A DNA stretch of 43,775 nucleotides from Deltaproteobacteria bacterium (GTDB taxonomy: Bacteria > Desulfobacterota > Desulfobaccia > Desulfobaccales > 0-14-0-80-60-11): NCBI GenBank assembly GCA_016874915.1, contig VGSW01000011.1, positions 1-43,775 on the forward strand, given 5' to 3'. The translations under genes were made by a program, and so were the position numbers. Below, in pieces: positions 31,488-38,998 of this stretch; the stretch's first letter is position 1, and each line of letters begins with the position of its first letter. The notes below the pieces were generated by a model. That model did no database searches and was not told where the DNA came from. It saw only the letters and a program-made list of their open reading frames with translations.

Positions 31488-32675
31488 ATGGAAATCCCGG
31501 CAGCGCCACTGCCCCACCAACGGTTGGACAGCCTGGACCTGCTCCGGGGGCTGGCCATGGTGGTCATGGCCATCGACCATGCCCGGGATTTCTTTTCCAA
31601 CGCTAATTTCCTGTTTGATCCCACGGACCTCACCCACTCCACCGTGGGTTTCTTCCTCACCCGCTGGATCACCAACTTTTGCGCCCCGGTGTTTATGTTT
31701 CTCTGCGGCACCGGGGTGTTTCTCTCCGTGTCCCATGGCAAGCCTTTAAGGGAGGTGCAAAAGACCCTGGTAATTCGGGGGTTATGGCTGATTTTTCTCG
31801 AATTTACGCTTATCCGCTTCGGCTGGTATTTCAATCTTGACTATCACTTCGTGAAGCTGGGGGTCATCTGGGCCATCGGCTGGTCCATGATCGCCCTGGC
31901 AGGTCTGTTGTATCTGCCGCGGTGGCTGGTAACTACCGCCGGCTGCGTCATCATGGGGCTGCACAATCTCCTAGACGGCATTAATCCTGAAAGTTTGGGG
32001 TCTTTGGGGTGGTTGTGGAATATCCTCCATGTTCCCGGCCGGCTGACGCCCTATCCCGGATGGCATTTCCAGGTGAAATACCCCCTGATCCCCTGGATCG
32101 GAGTGATGGCCGCGGGCTACGGGTTCGGGGCCTGCCTGCTCTGGGACGCGGGAAAACGGAGAAAGTTTCTGATTTATCTTGGATTGGGTCTTACCGTAGC
32201 CTTTTTCCTTTTGCGACTGGCGAATTTCTACGGTGACCCCCACACCTGGACCTTTCAGAAAAATGCCTTATTTACTTGCTTTTCCTTCCTGGACTGCGCC
32301 AAGTATCCCCCGTCCCTCCTTTACCTGCTCATTGCCCTGGGACCGGCTTTCCTGGCCCTGGCCTGGTTCGAGAGCCTATCGGGACCGCTGGTCCAGTCCC
32401 TGGTGATCTTCGGCCGGGTGCCCTTTATCTATTATGTGCTACACCTGCCCCTGTTGCACGGCATGGCGGTGGCGGTGGCCTTGGTGCGTTATGGGGAAGC
32501 GCCCTGGCTGTTTGCCAATCCGCCGTGGCAGATCTGGCCCATTGACTATACCTATGACCTGGTAGCTACGTATCTGGCGTGGGGAGCCGCGGTGGTCCTG
32601 CTCTTTCCGGTCTGCTGGTGGTTCGCGGACCTCAAGGCCCGGCACCGGGATTGGTGGTGGCTGTATTATCTCTAG
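31488..32675 (+). CDS. DUF1624 / HGSNAT-like membrane protein
   Basis: A 395-residue integral membrane protein matching the bacterial DUF1624 family, related to lysosomal heparan-alpha-glucosaminide N-acetyltransferase. The hallmark start RLDSLDLLRGLAMVVMAIDH (about 12-31) with ARDFF is present, followed by about ten hydrophobic spans. Other conserved points are FCAPVFMFLCGTGVFLS (about 65-81) and PWIGVMAAGYGFGACL. In HGSNAT the His of the first span region carries acetyl transfer from cytosolic acetyl-CoA; here His31 would be the equivalent. A role in acetylating an envelope sugar is a family-based inference. The ATG has AAAAGG upstream. Confidence 0.82.
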   Translation: MEIPAAPLPHQRLDSLDLLRGLAMVVMAIDHARDFFSNANFLFDPTDLTHSTVGFFLTRWITNFCAPVFMFLCGTGVFLSVSHGKPLREVQKTLVIRGLWLIFLEFTLIRFGWYFNLDYHFVKLGVIWAIGWSMIALAGLLYLPRWLVTTAGCVIMGLHNLLDGINPESLGSLGWLWNILHVPGRLTPYPGWHFQVKYPLIPWIGVMAAGYGFGACLLWDAGKRRKFLIYLGLGLTVAFFLLRLANFYGDPHTWTFQKNALFTCFSFLDCAKYPPSLLYLLIALGPAFLALAWFESLSGPLVQSLVIFGRVPFIYYVLHLPLLHGMAVAVALVRYGEAPWLFANPPWQIWPIDYTYDLVATYLAWGAAVVLLFPVCWWFADLKARHRDWWWLYYL

Positions 32676-32854
32676 ATTAAAGGTTAGACCTTTATTTTGA
32701 AAAGTTTTCGGTTTTCCGAAAAAGCCCGGCAGGGAGCAGCTCTCCATGCAGGCAAACGTGTCAGGTACTGCTATGATTAGGTACTTATCACAGAGCTAAA
32801 AAGCTGTTATATCATCATCATATCAGCATATTTTTTAAGATTTTATGAGTCGAC

Positions 32855-33220
32855 ATGCTTTTTCGCTTCCTTTCTGACCTCGTTTTGGTAATCCATCTAG
32901 CGTTTATTCTTTTTGCAATTTTAGGGGTATTTCTGGTCCTCAAGTGGAGGGTTTTGGCGTGGATACATGTGCCTGCCTTCCTATGGGCTGCCCTCATTGA
33001 ATTTGCCGGTTGGGTATGCCCACTCACTCCGCTGGAGAACTGGCTTCGAGAGAAAGGTGGCGGCCTGTCTTACCGAACCACCTTCATGGAACACTATATC
33101 CTTCCTCTCTTATACCCTTCAATCCTCACCCGGAACTTGCAGATCTTCTTGGGCTTCTTGGTGCTGAGTATTAATCTGGGACTTTACGGGTGGATCATAT
33201 GGCGAACTGAAAAAAAGTGA
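32855..33220 (+). CDS. DUF2784 small membrane protein
   Basis: A 121-residue inner-membrane protein of the DUF2784 family. It has four hydrophobic segments: LVLVIHLAFILFAILGVFLV, VPAFLWAALIEFAGWVCPL, a short stretch after the loop, and NLQIFLGFLVLSINLGLYGW. The family pattern CPLTPLENWLREKGG...FMEHYILPLLYP (about 55-88) is intact. The function is unknown. It stands alone with gene-free sequence on both sides. Confidence 0.82.
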   Translation: MLFRFLSDLVLVIHLAFILFAILGVFLVLKWRVLAWIHVPAFLWAALIEFAGWVCPLTPLENWLREKGGGLSYRTTFMEHYILPLLYPSILTRNLQIFLGFLVLSINLGLYGWIIWRTEKK

Positions 33221-33648
33221 GAGATTTAAGCACTATCACTGACCTTGCGCCATTCCCCTGAACCATGAAAAACCATCCGCGCCCTCCATTGCCCGCCGGC
33301 TGTCCCACCCATGCTGGCCCCCCCTTGTCCCCCTGATAACCTTCCGCCGAGATAATTTCTCATCCGGATTCGGAGTGCCCCTAATGACCGAAAGCCTGCC
33401 GTCTGCGACTATCCTTCTCCCTCGGAAAACCGAAAAACGAAAACATGAAATCGTTCCGCAACTTGAGCGGTATTTTGGCGGAAATGTCCCGAAAGTAAAA
33501 GGAATGCCCTCGAGACAGACGCGGTCCGAAAACGGCACGGAAGCGGCGCAGAAGCCGCAATTCTTCCTGAGAATGCTGCCGGGTAAACAAAAATTTGATA
33601 TACTGGCAAAAAAATAGATACATTCATTAAACCCAACTTGGTGACTTA
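33221..33648. other. Gene-free region with a heptamer tract
   Basis: Open frames exist on both strands but have no recognisable content and overlap the heptamer tract CGGAAAA, CCGAAAA, ACGAAAA, CATGAAA (33423-33450). Nothing else is identified. Confidence 0.5.
33423..33450. repeat. Heptamer tract (CCGAAAA)
   Basis: Four units, CGGAAAA, CCGAAAA, ACGAAAA and CATGAAA, in gene-free DNA upstream of the SH3b protein gene. Confidence 0.8.
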
Positions 33649-34350
33649 ATGAAAATGCCGTTTCGGTTCTTCAAGTCGGTCCGGGGATCGGCTCTTTTGC
33701 TGCTGTTCGCGTTCGTAGTCCTGGGCCTGCCCGTTCTGGCCCAGGTTCCCAGGGTCTTTAAAGTCGCCCAACCTGCCAAGGTCTATCCGGAGCCCGACCA
33801 GGACAGCCGGTCCCTGGGGCTGGCCCCCCCGGGAGCTGAAATAACCGTGCTCAAGCAGGTGGGAGACTGGTACAAGGTAAAGGTGGCGGGACTAACCGGC
33901 TGGCTGCCCCGGGGAATCTTGCGGGCTTCCCTCGCCGACGGCTCTCCCAGCCTGCTGCACGGCGCCCCGGTTCAGGAAGGGGGCAGCGAGGACGTGCTCA
34001 TGGGGGTTTATGGCAAGAAAACCGGGCCGCCGGGGGAGGAGAGAGACCGCCAGATAGCCATGGCCGAAAAATTTAAAGAGACTGAAACACACAGTAAGGC
34101 GAAGAGAGGCCCCGAACCCCCTCAGGCTGAAGCATCCCGGCCTCCCGTGGCGCGGCCCCCGGTTCCAGACCTGGAGAAGGCCCTCAAGCGCCAGCAGGCT
34201 CTTTATCCGGACCCCGACGAGGCCGCCTGTCCCCTGGCCCAGGTGCCGGCCGGCGTCAAAGTGCGCATACTCAAACAGGTGGGAGAGTGGTGCAAGGTCA
34301 AATACCTGGAAAAGACCGGCTGGCTTCCGGCCCAGGCCTTGAAAGAGTAG
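33649..34350 (+). CDS. Secreted protein with two SH3b domains
   Basis: A 233-residue exported protein. A signal peptide (about 1-31, LLLLFAFVVLGLPVLAQ) is followed by a bacterial SH3 domain (about 37-90: KVYPEPDQDSRSLGLAPPGA, then VLKQVGDWYKVKVAGLTGWL), a Pro/Lys/Glu-rich linker (about 95-175), and a second SH3b domain (about 180-233: LYPDPDEAACPLAQVPAGVK and VGEWCKVKYLEKTGWL). SH3b domains bind peptidoglycan or peptides in the envelope. The next gene encodes a related SH3b protein, followed by M48 proteases. The start has only a weak ribosome-binding site. Confidence 0.82.
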   Translation: MKMPFRFFKSVRGSALLLLFAFVVLGLPVLAQVPRVFKVAQPAKVYPEPDQDSRSLGLAPPGAEITVLKQVGDWYKVKVAGLTGWLPRGILRASLADGSPSLLHGAPVQEGGSEDVLMGVYGKKTGPPGEERDRQIAMAEKFKETETHSKAKRGPEPPQAEASRPPVARPPVPDLEKALKRQQALYPDPDEAACPLAQVPAGVKVRILKQVGEWCKVKYLEKTGWLPAQALKE

Positions 34351-34492
34351 GCGAAAAGGGGAAAAGGTTAAAAGGGGAAGAGGTGCAACCCACCATCGTT
34401 CGTAACTATAGGTTAGTATTTGGCGCCTTTCCATTTTTTAGGTAAACTCTATGTGAATCTGTGAAATCTGTGGATTACAAAAGGAGGTTTGC

Positions 34493-34993
34493 GTGATCCG
34501 GGCATCTTTTCTCAAGAAATCAACATGGCTGGCCGTAGCCTTGGCCGCCTTGCTGCTTGCCGCCGGACCGGGGTGGGCCGAGACTTTGAAGGTGTCCCAG
34601 CCCAACCAGCAGCTTTATCCGGACCCGGACTTTTCCAGCACTCCCCTGGCGCCGGTGCCGGTGGGCGCGGAGGTCACCGTGCAACGCCAGGCCGGGGACT
34701 GGTACAAGGTGGACTTTCAGGGCAAGATCGGCTGGATCCACCGCCTGGCCTTCCCCCAGGCCAAGGCCCCCTCCAGGTTCAGCCTTCCCAGCCTGCTCAC
34801 GGGCGGAGCGGTGAAAGAGACCACCAGCGATGAAGTGGCCCTGGCCGGCAAGGGCTTCACCCCGGAAGTGGAGGCGGGCTACCGCCAGAAGCATCCCGAG
34901 GCTAATTTCGCCATGGTGGACAAGGTGGAGAGCTTCAAAGTGGATGAAGCCCAGCTGAAAACCTTTATCCAGGAAGGAGGGCTGAAGCCATGA
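34493..34993 (+). CDS. Secreted SH3b-domain protein
   Basis: A 166-residue exported protein with a signal peptide (about 1-29, ending GWAE) and one SH3b domain (about 30-90: LYPDPDFSSTPLAPVPVGAE and AGDWYKVDFQGKIGWI). The C-terminal part (about 95-166: EVALAGKGFTPEVEAGYRQK) contains a stretch also found in part in the upstream SH3b protein (SEDVLMGVYGKK versus SDEVALAGKGF), so the two are diverged paralogues. The GTG start is supported by AAAGGAGG. The stop overlaps the M48 protease start (ATGA), so the protein is probably a partner of that protease. Confidence 0.85.
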   Translation: MIRASFLKKSTWLAVALAALLLAAGPGWAETLKVSQPNQQLYPDPDFSSTPLAPVPVGAEVTVQRQAGDWYKVDFQGKIGWIHRLAFPQAKAPSRFSLPSLLTGGAVKETTSDEVALAGKGFTPEVEAGYRQKHPEANFAMVDKVESFKVDEAQLKTFIQEGGLKP

Positions 34994-35859
34994 AACGCGG
35001 TAATCAATGGGTAGTGGCCGCGCTTCTGACCGCCCTGGCCCTGACGGCCGGCGGCTGCGCCACCGGTATGGAGCTGATCCCGGTAGCCACCATTGCCGCC
35101 AAGGGAGTAACCAAAGCAGCCGCGGCCTCCCGTCCCATCAGCGATTCCGAAGAATATTACGTGGGCCGGGCGGTGGGGGCCCGCATCCTGGCCCAGCAGT
35201 CCCTGCGGCAGGACCCGGAGCTGACCCGGTACGTCAACGAGGTGGGCCAGGCGGTGGCCCGCAAGTCCGCCCGCCCCCAGACCTTCCGGGGCTATCATTT
35301 CGCGGTGCTGGAGACCTCGGAGACCAACGCCTTAGCCTGTCCCGGGGGCTTGATCTTCATTACTCGGGGTCTTCTCCAGACTTGTGAGACGGAAGACGAG
35401 CTGGCCGCGGTCCTGGCCCACGAAGTGGCCCACGTGGCCAACAAGGACGGCATCAACTCCATCAGCCAGGCCCGGTGGACGGAAGTGCTCACCGCCATGG
35501 GCACCGAGGCGGCCAAACAGTACGGCGGAGTGGCGGGCAGCCTGGTTTCCTTGTTTGAAGGCTCCATTGACGACGTTTTCAAAACCATCGTGGTCAACGG
35601 CTATAGCCGCACCGCCGAAGAAGCCGCGGACGCCGCCGCAGTCCAGACCTTGAAGCAGGCCGGCTACGATCCCGGGGCGGTGGCTTCCCTGCTGGACAAG
35701 ATGATGGCCAAGGAAAAAGGCGCCTCCGGCGGCATGTTCAAGACCCATCCCCCCACCGGCGAGCGCCTGTCCAAGGTTAAAGCCCTGGTGGGAGAAGCCC
35801 CGGCTGCCGGCAAGGAAGTGGCCGCCCGCACAAGTCGCTTCAAGAAAATAAAGATTTAA
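34990..35859 (+). CDS. M48 zinc metalloprotease, lipoprotein
   Basis: A 289-residue envelope protease of family M48 (LoiP/BepA-like). The N-terminus is a lipoprotein signal with a cysteine at residue 23 (TAGGC). The zinc site is HEVAH at residues 144-148, within ELAAVLAHEVAHVANKDG. The third ligand is expected in the helix around SRTAEEAADAAAVQTLKQAG, and the C-terminal THPPTGERLSKVKAL is characteristic. NALACPGGLIFITRGLLQ before the site is the family core. It is translationally coupled to the SH3b protein upstream. It probably degrades or refolds misassembled envelope proteins. A second M48 gene lies 270 bases downstream. Confidence 0.9.
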   Translation: MKRGNQWVVAALLTALALTAGGCATGMELIPVATIAAKGVTKAAAASRPISDSEEYYVGRAVGARILAQQSLRQDPELTRYVNEVGQAVARKSARPQTFRGYHFAVLETSETNALACPGGLIFITRGLLQTCETEDELAAVLAHEVAHVANKDGINSISQARWTEVLTAMGTEAAKQYGGVAGSLVSLFEGSIDDVFKTIVVNGYSRTAEEAADAAAVQTLKQAGYDPGAVASLLDKMMAKEKGASGGMFKTHPPTGERLSKVKALVGEAPAAGKEVAARTSRFKKIKI

Positions 35860-36131
35860 GAGGTCAGTCCCTCATGAGCCGTAGGCTCACCCGTAAATGA
35901 TGAAAAGATATTTTTGGGGGGAGGGCCGGGAGCAACGCTCCCTGCCCTCCCCCCAAGCCCCCCTCCCAACCCTTTAAGAGGCTGTGGAAGTCGGGGCGGC
36001 CCCGACTTCCACAGCCTGATTATTACCCCTTAAGGGATTGGGGGAGGGGGCAAGGGCGGGTGCCCTTGGCCCCCTCCCCCAAAAACAACTTTTCGGAACA
36101 GCATTGGGATTAGGGACCGAATAGGGGACTT
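35860..36131. repeat. Cluster of three long palindromes
   Basis: GGGGGGAGGGCCGGGAGCAA / CCCTGCCCTCCCCCC (35917-35976), then a perfect-looking hairpin GGCTGTGGAAGTCGGGGC / GCCCCGACTTCCACAGCC (35980-36016), then a TTAAGGGATTGGGGGAGGGG copy (36028-36095). No gene is seen. The second hairpin could stop transcription between the two M48 genes, although no T-run follows. Confidence 0.75.
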
Positions 36132-37085
36132 ATGAGAGTGAATTGCGACAGTTGGCAGGTTAGGGCCATTCTGGCCTTAGCCATCGCGTGGATTTTCCTG
36201 GGCCTCAATTCTTCATCGGCCTGGTCCCAGGGCCCCCCTATGCCTAATAAGGCCGCCATCAAAGACAAATTAGTCCAGGCGGCCCGGCCCATCAGCAATG
36301 AGGAAGAATACCGGGTGGGCCGGGCGGTGGCGGCCAGCTTCCTGGCGGAATACCCCCTGTACGACAATCCTCAGCTCAACCGCTATGTCAACGAGGTGGG
36401 CCTGACGTTGTCCCGGAAATCTAGGCGGCCCAATCCTTACCGGGGTTTTTATTTTGCGGTGCTGAACAGCCCGGAGCCCAACGCGTTTGCCTGCCCGGGG
36501 GGCATCATCCTGGTCACCCGGGGATTTATCCGGATGTGCGACACCGAGGACGAACTGGCCGCCCTCCTGGCCCATGAAGTGGCCCACGTGGTCCACCGGA
36601 ACGGCATCAAATCCATCAAAATGGCCCGGTGGACCGAGGTGGTCACCCTGATCAGGGCCGAAAAATCCAGGCGGCGTGGCGGCCACCTGGCCCAGCTGGT
36701 TGATTTGTATGGGGACGCGGTCGTGGACGTGCGCAAGACCATCAAGGTGAACGGCTACAGCCGCCAGGCCGAATGGAGCGCGGACCATTCGGCCCTGTTC
36801 ATCCTGGCCCGGGCGGGCTACAACCCCAAGGCCCTGGTAACCCTGCTGGAGAAGATGGCGGCCCTGGAAAAAAAGGGGGACGCCCCCGGGGGCATTTTCC
36901 GCACCCATCCTCCCGCAGCCCTGCGCCTGGAGAAGATAAAAGAATTGGGGCTGGAGGCCCCGGCCTCGGTCCCGGGCGAACCCGCCCGCACTAAGCGGTT
37001 TGGGAGCTTCAAAAAGTTAGCGGCGGCCGGGCCGGCGGTTAACGTGAGTCTGGTGCAGGAAGGAAATAAAATATTTAACCACTAA
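36132..37085 (+). CDS. M48 zinc metalloprotease, second copy
   Basis: A 317-residue paralogue of the upstream M48 protease. A signal peptide (about 10-33, ending AWSQ) lacks a lipobox, so this copy is probably periplasmic and soluble. The zinc motif is HEVAH at residues 148-152 (LAALLAHEVAHVVHRNGIKS). The EEYRVGRAVAASFL segment (about 58-71) and the C-terminal THPPAALRLEKIKELG match the first copy. The last residues (KIFNH and stop) are encoded by the left arm of a dispersed palindrome (37072-37194), so the C-terminal end has been reshaped by a repeat. The ATG has GGGG nearby. Confidence 0.88.
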   Translation: MRVNCDSWQVRAILALAIAWIFLGLNSSSAWSQGPPMPNKAAIKDKLVQAARPISNEEEYRVGRAVAASFLAEYPLYDNPQLNRYVNEVGLTLSRKSRRPNPYRGFYFAVLNSPEPNAFACPGGIILVTRGFIRMCDTEDELAALLAHEVAHVVHRNGIKSIKMARWTEVVTLIRAEKSRRRGGHLAQLVDLYGDAVVDVRKTIKVNGYSRQAEWSADHSALFILARAGYNPKALVTLLEKMAALEKKGDAPGGIFRTHPPAALRLEKIKELGLEAPASVPGEPARTKRFGSFKKLAAAGPAVNVSLVQEGNKIFNH

Positions 37086-37194
37086 GACACCAAGGGTCAC
37101 AAAGAAAACATATACTGGCGTCCTGAAATTCCAGAACGCCAATATCTTCTTTCCTTGGTGAATCTTTGTGTCTTGGTCTTGGGGGTGAATATTT
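37072..37194. repeat. ACCACTAAGACACCAAG long palindrome
   Basis: AATATTTAACCACTAAGACA and CCAAGGGTCACAAAG on the left pair with CTTTGTGTCTTGGTCTTGGG and GGTGAATATT on the right. The inner stem is GGCGTCCTGAAATTCCAGAACGCC. It has the same architecture as 14499-14627. The left arm supplies the stop codon and last residues of the second M48 gene. Confidence 0.8.
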
Positions 37195-37204
37195 TTCTGC
37201 CCTG

Positions 37205-37483
37205 CTAACCGCCCGGCTTCTTCTGCCTCTCCTTGATCCTCTGGTAAATGATGATCCCCGAAATACCCTGGATTGCGGTGGCTGCGGTCAGCAGGACCCG
37301 ATAAAGGGTCCCCAGAGGGTCCCAATTATAATGGATCACCCCCGCGGTCTTGGTGAGCCAGGAAGTATAACCGGCCAACCCCGCCACGGAGAGCACCAGG
37401 CCGGTCAAAGCCTGCACCGCCAGGAACCCCACCAGGATAATGCCCAGGCGGCGGTGGAACTTGCGGACTTCCGCTTCTTTCAT
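37205..37483 (-). CDS. Small PepSY-TM-like membrane protein
   Basis: A 92-residue protein with two membrane spans: LGIILVGFLAVQALTGLVLSVAG (about 13-35) preceded by the FHRR motif, and LLTAATAIQGISGIIIY (about 65-81). FHRRLG and the mid-protein His of VIHYNWD could bind heme. The first helix resembles the start of PepSY-associated transmembrane and cytochrome b561-like proteins, but the protein is far shorter. It has GGGAATGAG ahead of the ATG. I cannot give a function; a small heme- or iron-reductase-linked membrane subunit is one possibility. Confidence 0.55.
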   Translation of the reverse strand: MKEAEVRKFHRRLGIILVGFLAVQALTGLVLSVAGLAGYTSWLTKTAGVIHYNWDPLGTLYRVLLTAATAIQGISGIIIYQRIKERQKKPGG

Positions 37484-37580
37484 CTTCTCATTCCCTACAT
37501 CGTCAAACCCAGCTTTCGGGGTTCCGGTTTCGGTTTGGGGCAGTTCACGGCAGATTATGAGTTTCTTTTAAGAATAAGAA

Positions 37581-37616
37581 ATCCCCTCTGGGAAACCAGA
37601 GGAGGGGATGATTTTT
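37581..37616 (+). terminator. Terminator-like hairpin upstream of the PhoU-like gene
   Basis: CCTCTGG / CCAGAGG with a GAAA loop, extended by CCCC and GGGG with a three-base bulge, is followed by ATGATTTTT. No plus-strand gene ends nearby, so it could be an attenuator in the leader of the gene at 37698 or a stop for read-through. Confidence 0.4.
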
Positions 37617-37697
37617 GGTTTGCGCGGCACTATTTTTTAGGAAATATTTATTGAGCAACCCGGCGACAGCGGGACAACATCACCAAGGAGGCGCATC

Positions 37698-38318
37698 ATG
37701 ACGGAAGCACAAGTTACCAAGGATCAAGCAGCGGTCATCGGCCCCGTCGTCGACATGCTGAGAGGAATGCTGGGGGCCGCCCGGGCTGCCTTCAACCGCC
37801 ACAGCTACGCCAGCCTGGAGGAATTAAAGAGCCACCAGGCGGCCTTGAGCCAGGAGTTCAGCAGGGTCACCAAGCAGCTAACCCCTTCGGCCCAATTATC
37901 CGGAGAGGAAAGAGCCTCGCTCCTCCGGCTCCAAAGCATCCTGCACCAACTGCAGCTCATCAGTGAAAACATCGGGGGGTTGGCGGATCCCATCCAGCGG
38001 AAAATCAAAGATGGCATCCTGTTTTCGGACAAGGCGGTAACCCAAACAAACTTTCTCTTCTCCCTTCATGCCGGCATGCTTCGGTCGGTCCTGGACACGC
38101 TTACCACCGACAATGATTTCTTGAAAAAGTACATGGCCCAGGAAGGGGAGAACCTCATCAAGGCGTGCAGCGATTTCGCCACGGAGCACGAGGACCGAAT
38201 GATCGAGGGGCTGTGCCTGCCCCAGGCCGCGCCCATCTTCCTGACCATCCTGGACCGCATGCGGGCCATCGGACAGCACGAGGTGGACATCGCGGGAATT
38301 TTGACCAAGAAAGGTTGA
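37698..38318 (+). CDS. PhoU-like helical protein
   Basis: A 206-residue cytoplasmic protein made almost wholly of long amphipathic helices (DMLRGMLGAARAAFNRHSYA; SLEELKSHQAALSQEFSRV; GEERASLLRLQSILHQLQLI), with no signal peptide. The pattern of the middle region (LHQLQLISENIGGLADPIQR) followed by alternating helices is that of the PhoU-like fold found in phosphate regulation and Na/Pi cotransporter tails. The match is by fold pattern only. AAGGAGG upstream gives a firm start. It stands alone, so any partner is unknown. Confidence 0.6.
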   Translation: MTEAQVTKDQAAVIGPVVDMLRGMLGAARAAFNRHSYASLEELKSHQAALSQEFSRVTKQLTPSAQLSGEERASLLRLQSILHQLQLISENIGGLADPIQRKIKDGILFSDKAVTQTNFLFSLHAGMLRSVLDTLTTDNDFLKKYMAQEGENLIKACSDFATEHEDRMIEGLCLPQAAPIFLTILDRMRAIGQHEVDIAGILTKKG

Positions 38319-38356
38319 GTCGAAGGAGCCACATCCCCCATAACCGAAGACTGAAA

Positions 38357-38380
38357 AGGGGCGCGGCACGCCGCGCCCCT
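38357..38380. other. Perfect GC hairpin after the PhoU-like gene
   Basis: AGGGGCGCGG / CCGCGCCCCT with a CACG loop. Its position after the PhoU-like stop suggests a transcription stop, but the T-run of an intrinsic terminator is missing. Confidence 0.5.
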
Positions 38381-38483
38381 GCTGGCAGGAAGACGGGGGA
38401 TCATTTGACGGAATGACCCGGCCGCTTCGCCTTGGATTTCCCTGGCAAATTTACTAAGATGCCAATGGCCTAGGGCCTAATCC

Positions 38484-38615
38484 CAATGCTGCTCACTTAA
38501 GCATTGGCGATTTCTATTTATCGTAGGGCGGGGTTTCCCCGCCCGCCATTCACTTTCACTCGCTCCACGGGCGGAGAGACCCTGCCCCTACAGGGCGCTT
38601 AAGTGAACAGCATTG
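38484..38615. mobile_element. 132-base MITE with 19-base inverted ends
   Basis: CAATGCTGCTCACTTAAGC (38484-38502) and GCTTAAGTGAACAGCATTG (38597-38615) are inverted with a single mismatch. Inside is a TAGGGCGGGGTTTCCCCGCC palindrome and no coding capacity. The sequence CTAATCCC occurs just outside both ends (overlapping the left tip, and after CAT on the right), possibly a target-site trace. The shape is that of a miniature inverted-repeat element. Confidence 0.65.
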
Positions 38616-38647
38616 CATCTAATCCCCTAAAATCCGAAGATTGGAAT

Positions 38648-38902
38648 ATGATCTTTACCACCCAAAAAGGCGAATCCTTCGACGTGGAGAAAGATTTTTC
38701 CTCTCCCGAACGCCATATTCTCCAGAAGTTGTTCCTTTGGAAGGATATGGCGGCCAGTGTGGAGGAATTCCGGCGGAAGAAGGAGGAGGCCTTGCTCAAA
38801 GGATGGAATGATTCAGGCCCCATTCCGGAAAGCAAGGCCATGCACAGCATTACCCGGGATCTGGAGGAACAGGTTGCGATGCGGCTGGCGGGGGAGAAGT
38901 GA
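38648..38902 (+). CDS. Unknown small protein beside a MITE
   Basis: An 84-residue protein that I do not recognise. It has a beta-like start (MIFTTQKGESFDVEKDF) and then helices (ERHILQKLFLWKDMAASVEE; SKAMHSITRDLEEQVAMRLA), and is charged and soluble. I choose ATG 38648. The frame extends upstream to a GTG at 38603, but that lies within the inverted end of the MITE, so the longer version would owe its first residues to the element. No Shine-Dalgarno site is clear for either start. A heptamer tract begins six bases after the stop. Confidence 0.55.
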   Translation: MIFTTQKGESFDVEKDFSSPERHILQKLFLWKDMAASVEEFRRKKEEALLKGWNDSGPIPESKAMHSITRDLEEQVAMRLAGEK

Positions 38903-38907
38903 TTTAT

Positions 38908-38967
38908 TAGCTATCAGCTTTCAGCTTTCAGCCAGAAATTTCTTTCAAAAGCTGAACGCTGACTGCT
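38908..38967. repeat. Heptamer tract between converging genes
   Basis: TAGCTAT, CAGCTTT, CAGCTTT, CAGCCAG, an interruption, then GCTGAAC, GCTGACT and GCT, forming two opposed arms. It lies just past the 3' end of the HdrA-fusion gene. Confidence 0.85.
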
Positions 38968-38998
38968 AAAACTTCCCCTCCCCCAGAAGCCTTCCAAA

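Noticed and set aside
33375-33623. Overlapping 80-residue frames on both strands upstream of the SH3b gene
   Set aside because: No ribosome-binding site or recognisable content, and both are partly encoded by a heptamer tract.
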